Assembly: GCA_002315275.1 (NCBI GenBank)
Contig: DCGN01000162.1
Coordinates: forward strand, 30,729 to 37,395
Length of the DNA stretch: 6,667 nt
Direction: 5' to 3'
From: Clostridiales bacterium UBA1777
GTDB lineage: Bacteria; Bacillota; Clostridia; Oscillospirales; Oscillospiraceae
Shown here: in pieces, positions 1 through 5,731 of the stretch
How the letters are laid out: the number at the start of each line of letters is the position of its first letter
Numbering within the stretch: the stretch's first letter is position 1
Made by a program: the position numbers and the translations under genes
Notes under the pieces: model-generated
What the model was told of the DNA's origin: nothing
Databases searched by the model: none
What the model saw: the letters and a program-made list of their open reading frames with translations, nothing else

Positions 1-579
1 GTGCCGGAGAGCGTATGCGAAAGGCTGAGAAGGCTGTGGGAATGCAGCACCTTCAGACACTACGGCATGACCGAAATGTGCATTGCGGGCGGAGTGGAGT
101 GCCTCGGATATTCGGGCTACCATCTGCGCGCATGCGACCTGATGTTCGAGATAGCGGACGCGGATGAGGATGGCTTCGGCGAGCTGGTGCTGACAACGCT
201 GCACCGCGAGGCAATGCCGCTCATCCGGTACAGAACGGGTGACATAGGCAGAATAACAACTGAAAAATGCCCGTGCGGCAGCGTGCTTCCGAGAATAGAA
301 CACCTGCGGGGGAGAAAAAATAACTGCGCGGTGTTCCACGGAAGAAAGCTGTTCCTGTCAGACATCGCGGACGCTGTGCTCGGCGATGATAACGCGGTTG
401 ACTTTTCCTGCACAGTAAAGGGCGGAGAGCTGAAAATCGAGGTGTTCGCCATGGGCGGAGAAGAGATCGATAAAGACGGGGTGCTCGCGCGCCTCGGAGC
501 GGACGCGGAGATAGAAACGTGCACGTTTACGGAGTTTCCGCACGGATATGACCTGAAGAAGAGGCTGGAAATAATATGA
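1..579 (+). CDS. AMP-dependent CoA ligase-like protein (PaaK-like, DVU_1553-type), C-terminal part, 5' truncated
   Basis: This is the C-terminal part (192 codons visible) of an adenylate-forming ligase of the phenylacetate-CoA ligase type. Such enzymes activate a carboxylate as an acyl-AMP and pass it to CoA or another acceptor. The reading frame is open at base 1, and the family is usually above 400 residues, so the GTG at base 1 is not the real start. Visible motifs, numbered from base 1, are YGMTE (21-25, aromatic/threonine core motif), YRTGD (77-81, ribose-binding Asp), CPCG (90-93, as in PaaK relatives) and a Lys-rich tail at 186-187 where the catalytic lysine of the mobile C-domain would sit. 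The hinge motif, usually GRxDD, reads GRKNN (104-108). The stop overlaps the next start as ATGA. The link to the DVU_1553 family rests on gene order and memory. The family call is firm; the substrate is unknown. Confidence 0.82.
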   Translation: MPESVCERLRRLWECSTFRHYGMTEMCIAGGVECLGYSGYHLRACDLMFEIADADEDGFGELVLTTLHREAMPLIRYRTGDIGRITTEKCPCGSVLPRIEHLRGRKNNCAVFHGRKLFLSDIADAVLGDDNAVDFSCTVKGGELKIEVFAMGGEEIDKDGVLARLGADAEIETCTFTEFPHGYDLKKRLEII

Positions 580-1208
580 CGGTATTTCGCCCCGGCGGGT
601 ATGAGCTGACAAAAAAAGCGGCAGAGAGCGTTTCTCTGCACGGAAAAGTGCTCGATATAGGGTGCGGGCTCGGAGCGAGCCTTGAGTATCTTGCCGGCGA
701 GCTCGGCATAGAACCGCACGGCGTGGACTTGTCCGAGGAGACCGTCAGAAAAGCGGGGAAAAGCTATATCGTATGCGCGGATGCCTGCGCACTTCCGTTC
801 GCGGACGAGAGCTTTGACGCGTGCATGCTCGAGTGCGTTTTGAGCATTACGGATGACCCCGAAAAGGCGATTGACGAGGCATACCGCGTTTTGAAAAAGG
901 GCGGAGCGCTCATAATAAGCACGCTCACCTGCGGCGGAGATAAGCTCGTTGACCGCGGCAGACTGAGCCTTGAAATCTTAGGAGAGCTTTTGACCGCGAA
1001 GGGCTTTGAAATAAAGCTCATATCCGACGAGAATTCGCTTTTGCGGAGCTTCGCCGCGAAGTTAATATTTGAATACGGCAGTTTTGCGGCCTATGCCGAG
1101 GCAGCGAGGGCAGAGCTCGGGTCATGCGCGCTCGATTGCTCCATGCCCGCACAAGGCACGGGCTACGGACTTTTGACCGCAATAAAGCTGCAGGAGGGTA
1201 AAACATGA
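576..1208 (+). CDS. Class I SAM-dependent methyltransferase (DVU_1556-like)
   Basis: A 210-residue methyltransferase with the Rossmann-type SAM fold. Motif I is VLDIGCGLGAS (25-35), the acidic end of strand 2 is GVDLS (49-53), a PFADESFD segment follows (74-81), and YRVLKKGGALIIST marks the post-II/III region. All are typical of the UbiE/Methyltransf_11 group. The N-terminal RPGGYELT segment resembles the start of the DVU_1556 family as I remember it, which supports the ATG chosen. That ATG overlaps the upstream stop as ATGA, and an AAGAGG lies about 11 bases upstream. The 3' end again overlaps the xdhC start as ATGA. Tight coupling to the ligase and XdhC genes suggests one pathway. The methyl acceptor cannot be read from the sequence and could be a small molecule or a cofactor intermediate. 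No truncation or frameshift is visible. Confidence 0.85.
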   Translation: MTVFRPGGYELTKKAAESVSLHGKVLDIGCGLGASLEYLAGELGIEPHGVDLSEETVRKAGKSYIVCADACALPFADESFDACMLECVLSITDDPEKAIDEAYRVLKKGGALIISTLTCGGDKLVDRGRLSLEILGELLTAKGFEIKLISDENSLLRSFAAKLIFEYGSFAAYAEAARAELGSCALDCSMPAQGTGYGLLTAIKLQEGKT

Positions 1209-2215
1209 AATCCATACTTTCACAGATTTTTTATGAGATGGAGCACAGAACCGACACGATGCTTGTCACGATAGTGGGCGATCAGGGCTCCGCTCCGAGA
1301 ACCGCGGGCGCGAGAATGCTCGTGGGAGTAAGGGGCAGGCTCATCGGCACAATCGGCGGCGGCGCTGTAGAAAAGCGCTCCGAGGATATGGCGCTTCAGG
1401 CCATTGAGAAAAAGCGCTCGTTCGTGCACGATTTCATCCTCAGAAAGAACATCACCGAGGATCTCGGCATGGTGTGCGGCGGCGACGTGACCGTCCTTTT
1501 CAACCGCGTGCCGTGGGATTCGGAGGAGTGGAAGGCCGTTGTGGCGGCCGCGCTCAAGCTGATGGACGAGCATAAGAAATACTGGTTCGTAAGCCCGATA
1601 ACCGGCGGCGTGCCGACGGTGGTCTCAAACGGCGAGATCGCTGCGGGCCCCGAGCTTCCCGAAAAGGTGTTCACCGGGCTGAAGGGCGAAAAGCCCGTGC
1701 TTATTGACAGAGAATACTTCGCCGAGTATATCAACTGCGGCGACAGACTTGTCATCTTCGGAGCGGGACACATCGCAAGATGCCTATCTCCGCTTGCGAG
1801 AACGGTAGGCTTCAGACCCGTTATCTATGATGACAGAAGCGAGTATGCCGACAAGAAGTTCTTCCCCGATGCGGAGGATGTTATCTGCGCCGATTTCGGC
1901 GAGATAGCAAAGCATATCGACATTACCGAGGATGACTATATCGTTATCATGACGAACGGCCATGCGAACGATTACAACGCCCAGAGCCAGATCATGCTCG
2001 GAGGTAAGTACGCCTATCTCGGTGTTATAGGCTCAAGAGCCAAGACGGTGACGCTAAACAAAAAGCTGACGGACATCGGCATCACGGAGGAGGCTCTTGC
2101 GCACGTCCATACGCCGATAGGAACGAACATAAAGGCCGTGACGCCTGAGGAAATCGCCGTGAGCATAGCGGGCGAGCTTATCATGGTCAGAGCGGAGAGA
2201 CGCGGCGGAAAATAA
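1205..2215 (+). CDS. xdhC: XdhC/CoxI-family molybdenum cofactor insertion chaperone
   Basis: A 336-residue XdhC-family protein. Members bind molybdenum cofactor and help its sulfuration and insertion into xanthine-dehydrogenase-type hydroxylases. The N-terminal XdhC/CoxI domain shows GSAPRTAGARM (28-38), IGTIGGGAVE (47-56) and MVCGGDV (89-95, with the conserved Cys91). The C-terminal Rossmann domain begins near residue 182 with FGAGHIA (185-191). It contains YLGVIGSRAK and ends with a PIGTNIKAVTPEEIAVSIAGE segment, close to the usual PIGL-I-A-TPEEIAVSI signature. Length is normal. The ATG overlaps the upstream stop (ATGA), and GGAGGG at 1193-1198 sits 6 bases upstream, so translation can reinitiate strongly. 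A hairpin terminator follows 11 bases after the stop. The hydroxylase it serves is not in the window. Confidence 0.93.
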   Translation: MKSILSQIFYEMEHRTDTMLVTIVGDQGSAPRTAGARMLVGVRGRLIGTIGGGAVEKRSEDMALQAIEKKRSFVHDFILRKNITEDLGMVCGGDVTVLFNRVPWDSEEWKAVVAAALKLMDEHKKYWFVSPITGGVPTVVSNGEIAAGPELPEKVFTGLKGEKPVLIDREYFAEYINCGDRLVIFGAGHIARCLSPLARTVGFRPVIYDDRSEYADKKFFPDAEDVICADFGEIAKHIDITEDDYIVIMTNGHANDYNAQSQIMLGGKYAYLGVIGSRAKTVTLNKKLTDIGITEEALAHVHTPIGTNIKAVTPEEIAVSIAGELIMVRAERRGGK

Positions 2216-2226
2216 AGCATGAGAAA

Positions 2227-2255
2227 CGAGGTGCTTTCGGATTGAAAGCACCTCG
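2227..2255. terminator. Bidirectional hairpin terminator between convergent operons
   Basis: A perfect 12-bp inverted repeat: arms CGAGGTGCTTTC (2227-2238) and GAAAGCACCTCG (2244-2255) around a 5-base loop. On the + strand it is followed by CATTTTAT, and on the - strand by TTTCTC, so both U-tracts are short. It lies between the xdhC stop (2215) and the stop of the leftward cyclase gene (2275), so it can end both transcripts. Confidence 0.85.
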
Positions 2256-2274
2256 CATTTTATGGCTTTGTCGG

Positions 2275-3027
2275 TTATTCGCAGACGGCCCAGACACGGA
2301 CGGGGAGACCGGTCGCGCCCTCGATGCGCGGGTAAGCGGCGAAAAGGAGCGCGCCTGCCTGCGGCACCTGATCGAGATTGCACAGCACCTCGATCTGAAG
2401 CTTGCCCTTTTCGAGCACGTATCTCTCGCAGGCGAGATCGCCGGCCTTCGCGCACTCGGCAGAGGCATCGGTATCAAGTGCCTCGTGGCCGTTGGCCGCG
2501 GCATTGCGAACCTCGTATATGTATTTCAAAGCGGGGAGAGACCAGCCGGGGAAGTTCTCGCTGCCGTCCTCCGCGATGCCGGAAAGAGCGTTCATGTCGG
2601 GCCAGTTTTTGCCCCAGCCCGTGTACAGCGCGACAAATGCACCGTCGGGAATCGGGCCGAATTTTGCCTCGTATTCGAGAATATCGTCAACCGTGGCGGC
2701 GTAGCACTGATCCTTCGCGACCTTTTCGGTGACGTCGATAACGCAGAGCGGGAAAACGCAGTCCTTCACGCCGTAGGTCTCCGAAAGGGGAGCGTTCTTG
2801 ATGAAATGTCCGGGGAAATCAATGTGCGTGCCGAACTGGCCGGGGAACTTGAACGTCTGAATCCGGCATTCGAGCATCGGGTTGCCCCAATCGAAAACCG
2901 TTTTGCACAGCTCTACCGAGCCCTCGGGAATGCCGCTCCAATAGGGGCTGGAGTTGTTGAGCGAGTGGGACAGCTCGACCCACCTCAGCTTCTTCAAAGC
3001 TTCGAGTTTGTTCCAAAGATCGTACAT
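2275..3027 (-). CDS. Cyclase-family metal-dependent hydrolase (kynurenine formamidase-like fold)
   Basis: A 250-residue member of the cyclase family (PF04199), whose characterised relatives hydrolyse amide or lactam bonds such as N-formylkynurenine or isatin. The metal-site segment QFGTHIDFPGHF (64-75) matches the HxGTHxDxPxH signature, with Gln64 at the first His. Later parts are FVALYTGW (131-138), FPGWSLPAL (159-167), GHEALDTDA (180-188) and a C-terminal EVLCNLDQVP (213-222) with the conserved Glu213. The position that is usually His before that Glu appears to be Glu201. As I recall, a distinct subfamily shares the Gln and Glu together with PGWS and GHE-LDTDA. The frame stays open upstream, but the ATG at 3027 is chosen because GGAAGGAAGG (3043-3034) sits 6 bases ahead. 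No signal peptide is visible. It is co-transcribed with the NTP transferase gene 31 bases upstream. Substrate unknown. Confidence 0.85.
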   Translation of the reverse strand: MYDLWNKLEALKKLRWVELSHSLNNSSPYWSGIPEGSVELCKTVFDWGNPMLECRIQTFKFPGQFGTHIDFPGHFIKNAPLSETYGVKDCVFPLCVIDVTEKVAKDQCYAATVDDILEYEAKFGPIPDGAFVALYTGWGKNWPDMNALSGIAEDGSENFPGWSLPALKYIYEVRNAAANGHEALDTDASAECAKAGDLACERYVLEKGKLQIEVLCNLDQVPQAGALLFAAYPRIEGATGLPVRVWAVCE

Positions 3028-3033
3028 GTTGCG

Positions 3034-3043
3034 CCTTCCTTCC
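3034..3043 (-). promoter_or_regulatory. Ribosome binding site for the cyclase gene
   Basis: On the - strand GGAAGGAAGG ends 6 bases before ATG 3027-3025. It fixes the start of the cyclase gene 63 codons inside the longer open frame, which would otherwise run into the end of the upstream gene. Confidence 0.75.
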
Positions 3044-3058
3044 GATGTGTTTTTATAA

Positions 3059-3991
3059 TTATCTCTTACCGAGAAAATCTGCAAAGTACTCGTCATAAAG
3101 CGCGCCAGCGGATGCACGGACGGCTTCTTCATAGTCTGCAAAGAGCTTGATGAGCGTTTTGCCGCTATCCGTGAGCCGGCTTTTGCCGCCGCCCTTGCCG
3201 CCCTGCATGCGCTCAATGAGAGGACGGCTGACCTGAGACTCTATGCCGCGGATGATGTTCCAGCCCGTGGAGTAGGATATCTGCATCCTCTGGCATGCGG
3301 CACGGACAGACCCCGTTTCCTCTACGAGCGAGAGAAGCATGACCGTTTTGTCGTCAAAAAACGTCTTCTCCCGGGCGAGGGACACGCTCACCTGCGGGCG
3401 CAGGAGCTGGGAATTGTGATAATCCAAAAGCGCGAGATAGTCCTCCGGAGTGTCGGCATCGTGGAGGATACCCTGATCGTCCACGGGTATTTCGACTATA
3501 GGCGTTCCGCAGGCGGACATTGCTCCGCGAAGGCCGCCCTCGCCGGAATAGCTGAGGATGCCGTCCAGAAGCGAGGAGGATACCATTATCGGGTGACCCT
3601 TTTTGCCGTCACAAACGGGGCAGGCGATGGGAGCGGAGGACTCGAGCAGGGCGGTGACGGACGAGGCCGTGAAAAGCGGGATATCTACCGGCGTGAAGAG
3701 GACTCTGTCACACTTATCGCGCATATACTCAAGGCCGATCTTGGCAGAATCAAACATATGCGTTGTCTCGTAGTTTTCGTTTCGGAGGAAGACGAGGCCG
3801 AGATTGGCAAGGTGCTTTTCAAGCATCTGAGCCTTGAAGCCCGTGACAACGACAATCTTGCTGATGCCGGACTGATGCAGCGTTGCGACAATACGCTGAG
3901 CTATCGAGATAGACCCTATGCTGAGCATGGGCTTGAAATCTCCCATCCGCGAGCTCATTCCCGCGGCAACTATTACGGCGCCCACAGACAT
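3059..3991 (-). CDS. MobA/MocA-like nucleotidyltransferase fused to a ModE-type winged-helix domain (DVU_1551-like)
   Basis: A 310-residue two-domain protein. Residues 1-200 form a MobA-like NTP transferase. They carry VIVAAGMSSRMGDFKPML (6-23, nucleotide-binding loop), VDIPLF (102-107, metal-binding Asp103) and GKKGHP (129-134), the features of molybdenum cofactor guanylyl/cytidylyltransferases. Residues about 213-285 are a ModE/LysR-type HTH. They contain LVEETGSVRAACQRM and ISYSTGWNII, then GGKGGG (264-269) and RLTDSG, as in the DNA-binding half of ModE. No TOBE/Di-MOP molybdate-binding domain follows. I infer a Moco-modifying enzyme that also binds DNA, or a repressor whose sensor is the transferase fold. 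The ATG at 3991 is preferred because GGAGG lies 8 bases upstream; a GTG at 4000 lies inside that site. It is first in the operon, with the promoter at 4024-4052. Confidence 0.9.
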   Translation of the reverse strand: MSVGAVIVAAGMSSRMGDFKPMLSIGSISIAQRIVATLHQSGISKIVVVTGFKAQMLEKHLANLGLVFLRNENYETTHMFDSAKIGLEYMRDKCDRVLFTPVDIPLFTASSVTALLESSAPIACPVCDGKKGHPIMVSSSLLDGILSYSGEGGLRGAMSACGTPIVEIPVDDQGILHDADTPEDYLALLDYHNSQLLRPQVSVSLAREKTFFDDKTVMLLSLVEETGSVRAACQRMQISYSTGWNIIRGIESQVSRPLIERMQGGKGGGKSRLTDSGKTLIKLFADYEEAVRASAGALYDEYFADFLGKR

Positions 3992-3999
3992 ACCGTTCA

Positions 4000-4004
4000 C
4001 CTCC
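4000..4004 (-). promoter_or_regulatory. Ribosome binding site deciding the NTP transferase start
   Basis: On the - strand GGAGG (4004-4000) is 8 bases before ATG 3991-3989. An in-frame GTG at 4000-3998 overlaps it and so cannot use it, which argues for the ATG three codons later. Confidence 0.75.
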
Positions 4005-4023
4005 GAAAAAGCTGTTTTATATA

Positions 4024-4052
4024 ATTATACACACTTTGACACTGTTTGTAAA
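4024..4052 (-). promoter_or_regulatory. Sigma-A promoter of the NTP transferase-cyclase operon
   Basis: On the - strand there is TTTACA (4052-4047, 5 of 6 matches to the -35 consensus), a 17-base spacer and a perfect TATAAT (4029-4024). Transcription should begin near 4017, leaving a leader of about 26 bases that contains the GGAGG site. The -10 lies within the palindrome TATAATTATA (4020-4029), a plausible repressor site. Confidence 0.8.
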
Positions 4053-4166
4053 TCACAATGTAAACGGATATACTTTTTTGCCTTGAAAACTGAGCGACCG
4101 TTCAATAAAAAGTGCGAAAAAACGCGAGATTTTCTGAAAAAAACAGTAGTAATCAGACGTGAAAAA
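4053..4166. other. AT-rich divergent intergenic stretch
   Basis: Together with the two flanking promoters this fills the 224-base gap between the NTP transferase start and nrdR. It is A/T-rich with several A-runs, and I see no convincing gene, hairpin terminator or riboswitch in it. I looked for a 16-bp NrdR box (consensus roughly ACACNATATNTNGTGT) and did not find one. Confidence 0.5.
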
Positions 4167-4175
4167 TGCTATAAT
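4167..4175 (+). promoter_or_regulatory. Extended -10 promoter of nrdR
   Basis: TGCTATAAT (4167-4175) is a perfect TATAAT with the TGn extension. The -35 at 17-base spacing is poor (TAGTAA, 4147-4152), which is common when an extended -10 is present. The start would be near 4182, giving a leader of about 34 bases. Confidence 0.65.
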
Positions 4176-4215
4176 TATCTGAGAATAAAATACATTTTTT
4201 ACGGGAGAGATACAT

Positions 4216-4674
4216 ATGAAATGCCCTTTTTGCGGATATACCGAGAGCAAGGTAATTGACTCCAGACCTGCCGAGGAAGGCTCCACCATCAGACGCAGAA
4301 GAGAGTGCCTCGCATGCCAGAAGCGCTTCACCACCTACGAGATAATCGAGCGTCTTCCCCTCGTTGTCATCAAGAGAGACGGCAGCCGCCAGTCCTTCGA
4401 TAAGGTCAAGCTTATCAACGGCATGGTGAGAGCCTGCGAGAAGAGACCCGTTTCCCTCGCCCAGCTTGAGACTATATGCGACGATATCGAGCAGGAGCTC
4501 CAGAGCGGCCTCGAGCGCGAGATTAACACCGTTACCATCGGCGAGATGGTCATGGCGAGACTCAAGAACGTTGACGAGGTGGCATACGTCAGATTCGCAT
4601 CAGTTTACCGCAGCTTTAAGGACATCAATACCTTCATGGATGAGCTTTCAAAGCTCCTGCAGGATAAGAACTGA
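4216..4674 (+). CDS. nrdR: Transcriptional repressor NrdR
   Basis: A 152-residue, full-length NrdR, the ATP/dATP-sensing repressor of ribonucleotide reductase operons. The N-terminal zinc ribbon uses Cys3, Cys6, Cys31 and Cys34 (CPFC ... CLAC), with the basic patch IRRRREC between the pairs and the very conserved RFTTYE just after. The ATP-cone domain spans about 49-139, starting VVIKRDGSRQSFD and ending with AYVRFASVYRSFKD, both hallmark segments. The ATG at 4216 is preceded by GGGAG (4203-4207) at an 8-base spacing and by an extended -10 promoter. No nrd genes are in the window, so it is a stand-alone regulator here. Its TGA is immediately followed by the TCA (reverse-strand stop) of the leftward DUF4363 gene, and no terminator separates them. 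Confidence 0.97.
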   Translation: MKCPFCGYTESKVIDSRPAEEGSTIRRRRECLACQKRFTTYEIIERLPLVVIKRDGSRQSFDKVKLINGMVRACEKRPVSLAQLETICDDIEQELQSGLEREINTVTIGEMVMARLKNVDEVAYVRFASVYRSFKDINTFMDELSKLLQDKN

Positions 4675-5076
4675 TCAGAATATACTGCCGAGTGTAAACT
4701 GCTCCATCCCCTCGATGCTGTCAATGTGATATTCCAGCTTCTCATATGCGCCGGCATACCCGTCATCGCAGGAAAGAAGAGCGGCCTTGAGCTCATAGAA
4801 GGCATCGGTCGTGCCGTCTATCTCGGAGTGGCGGATGAAAATGTGAGTGTAGCTTTCGGAGCTGAGCCAGATGTCAAGCGCCGCATCGAGCTTCCCGACG
4901 GCATCGGAATAATCTCCCGCCGCGGCGTATTCGCGCGAGGATAATATGTCATCCCGGATGCTCTCCGTCATGCGGTGGAGAAAAATTAGATTCCAGACTG
5001 CCGCGCCGATAAGCGCGAGCAGAAGAGAGAGCGCTAACATTTCTTTCTTAATATCAATCACGCTCCTTTTCCGCAT
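4675..5076 (-). CDS. DUF4363-family protein with one N-terminal membrane segment
   Basis: A 133-residue protein. A short basic N-terminus (MRKRSVIDIKKE) is followed by one hydrophobic stretch (about 13-33, MLALSLLLALIGAAVWNLIFL region). The rest is an acidic, mostly helical domain rich in Ala, Asp, Glu and Tyr (about 35-133), probably outside the membrane. This layout, and the position just downstream of a DUF421 gene, fit the DUF4363 family of Bacillota. No enzyme motif is visible. The ATG at 5076 gives a 23-base overlap with the DUF421 gene and has a weak AGGG about 6 bases ahead, so translation is probably coupled. A TTG at 5100 in the same frame, or the ATG at 5040, are possible but lack well-placed ribosome sites. 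Function unknown, probably linked to the DUF421 partner. Confidence 0.7.
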   Translation of the reverse strand: MRKRSVIDIKKEMLALSLLLALIGAAVWNLIFLHRMTESIRDDILSSREYAAAGDYSDAVGKLDAALDIWLSSESYTHIFIRHSEIDGTTDAFYELKAALLSCDDGYAGAYEKLEYHIDSIEGMEQFTLGSIF

Positions 5077-5731
5077 AATAGACCCTGCCGGATTCGTCAA
5101 CGGTCATGAGAAAAACGTTTTCGGGCGAGGAGGCACCGTGTGCCTTCAGCTGCTTTTTGAGCCAGCTTTCATCAAGGCCGACGGACTTGAGATTGTGCGA
5201 GAATACGCGCCCGTCACATATGACCACGCGTGGGTAGCCCGCATCGTCCGCGGCAACGCCGAGAGATTGGCTCGTGGGCGGCAGATGAGCGGGAAAAGGA
5301 ATGATGCTGAGCTTGCCGTTCGTCTCCAACACGGCGTAGGCGATCTTGCTGATATCGGTATAGCTTTGGCTGCGCAGCTCCTGCATCAGCTCGTCAACCG
5401 TGAGGCGGTTATTTTTGAGTTCTGTTTGATCGAGCTTGCCGCGGCGGATGAGCATGCTCGGCTTGCCGAAAAGAAGCGCGCGGAGCTTCGGCTTCCTGAG
5501 CGTGATGCCGGATATGAGTATCTCGCAGCAGAAAAGCACGAGTATCGGCACGAGCCCGTTTATCATCGGAATGCCGATGTCCTGCAGAGGATGTGCCGCC
5601 ATATCGGCTATGAGCGCCGCGAGGACGAACTCCGTAAGCTCCATTTCGCCGAGCTGGCGCTTGCCCATGATGCGCATCACGAGCGTGAGAGTGAAATAAA
5701 CTATCACGGAACGAGCAATTACAATGGCCAT
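5054..5731 (-). CDS. DUF421-family (YetF-like) membrane protein
   Basis: A 225-residue inner-membrane protein of the DUF421/YetF family. Three hydrophobic segments lie at about 3-21, 32-48 and 56-77. The second includes the family's conserved MGKRQLGEMELTEFV region, just before a small-residue membrane helix. A soluble C-terminal alpha/beta domain (about 85-225) contains LRALLFGKP, NNRLTVDELMQELR and ISKIAYAVLETNGKLSIIP, a known pattern of the family. In Bacillus, DUF421 proteins such as YetF and 2Duf have been tied to spore membrane properties; whether that applies here is unknown. The frame is open 24 codons further upstream, but the ATG at 5731 is chosen because GGAGGG (5743-5738) lies 6 bases ahead and the membrane segment then begins normally. 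The 3' end overlaps the DUF4363 gene. Confidence 0.9.
   Translation of the reverse strand: MAIVIARSVIVYFTLTLVMRIMGKRQLGEMELTEFVLAALIADMAAHPLQDIGIPMINGLVPILVLFCCEILISGITLRKPKLRALLFGKPSMLIRRGKLDQTELKNNRLTVDELMQELRSQSYTDISKIAYAVLETNGKLSIIPFPAHLPPTSQSLGVAADDAGYPRVVICDGRVFSHNLKSVGLDESWLKKQLKAHGASSPENVFLMTVDESGRVYYAEKERD

Noticed and set aside
2242..3150. Long + strand open frame of about 302 codons
   Set aside because: It lies opposite the cyclase gene, whose protein is clearly recognisable. The translation shows no family motif, so it is a GC-driven antisense shadow.
3992..4000. GTG at 4000 as the start of the NTP transferase fusion
   Set aside because: It lies inside the GGAGGTG ribosome site; ATG 3991 has the right 8-base spacing and gives a standard MSVGAVIVAAG start.
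3416..4024. + strand open frame of about 202 codons
   Set aside because: Antisense to the NTP transferase fusion, which carries clear motifs; the product is not recognisable.
4036..4064. Possible + strand promoter with a perfect TTGACA (4036-4041)
   Set aside because: The hexamer at the 17-base spacing is TGTAAA, which lacks the critical A at position 2 and T at position 6. nrdR has a better extended -10 at 4167-4175.
4001..4215. NrdR box for autoregulation
   Set aside because: I searched the spacer for the 16-bp ACAC...GTGT-type palindrome and found no acceptable match.
3918..4259. + strand open frame of about 113 codons crossing the AT-rich spacer
   Set aside because: It crosses both promoters and the nrdR start, and its translation is low-complexity with no motif.
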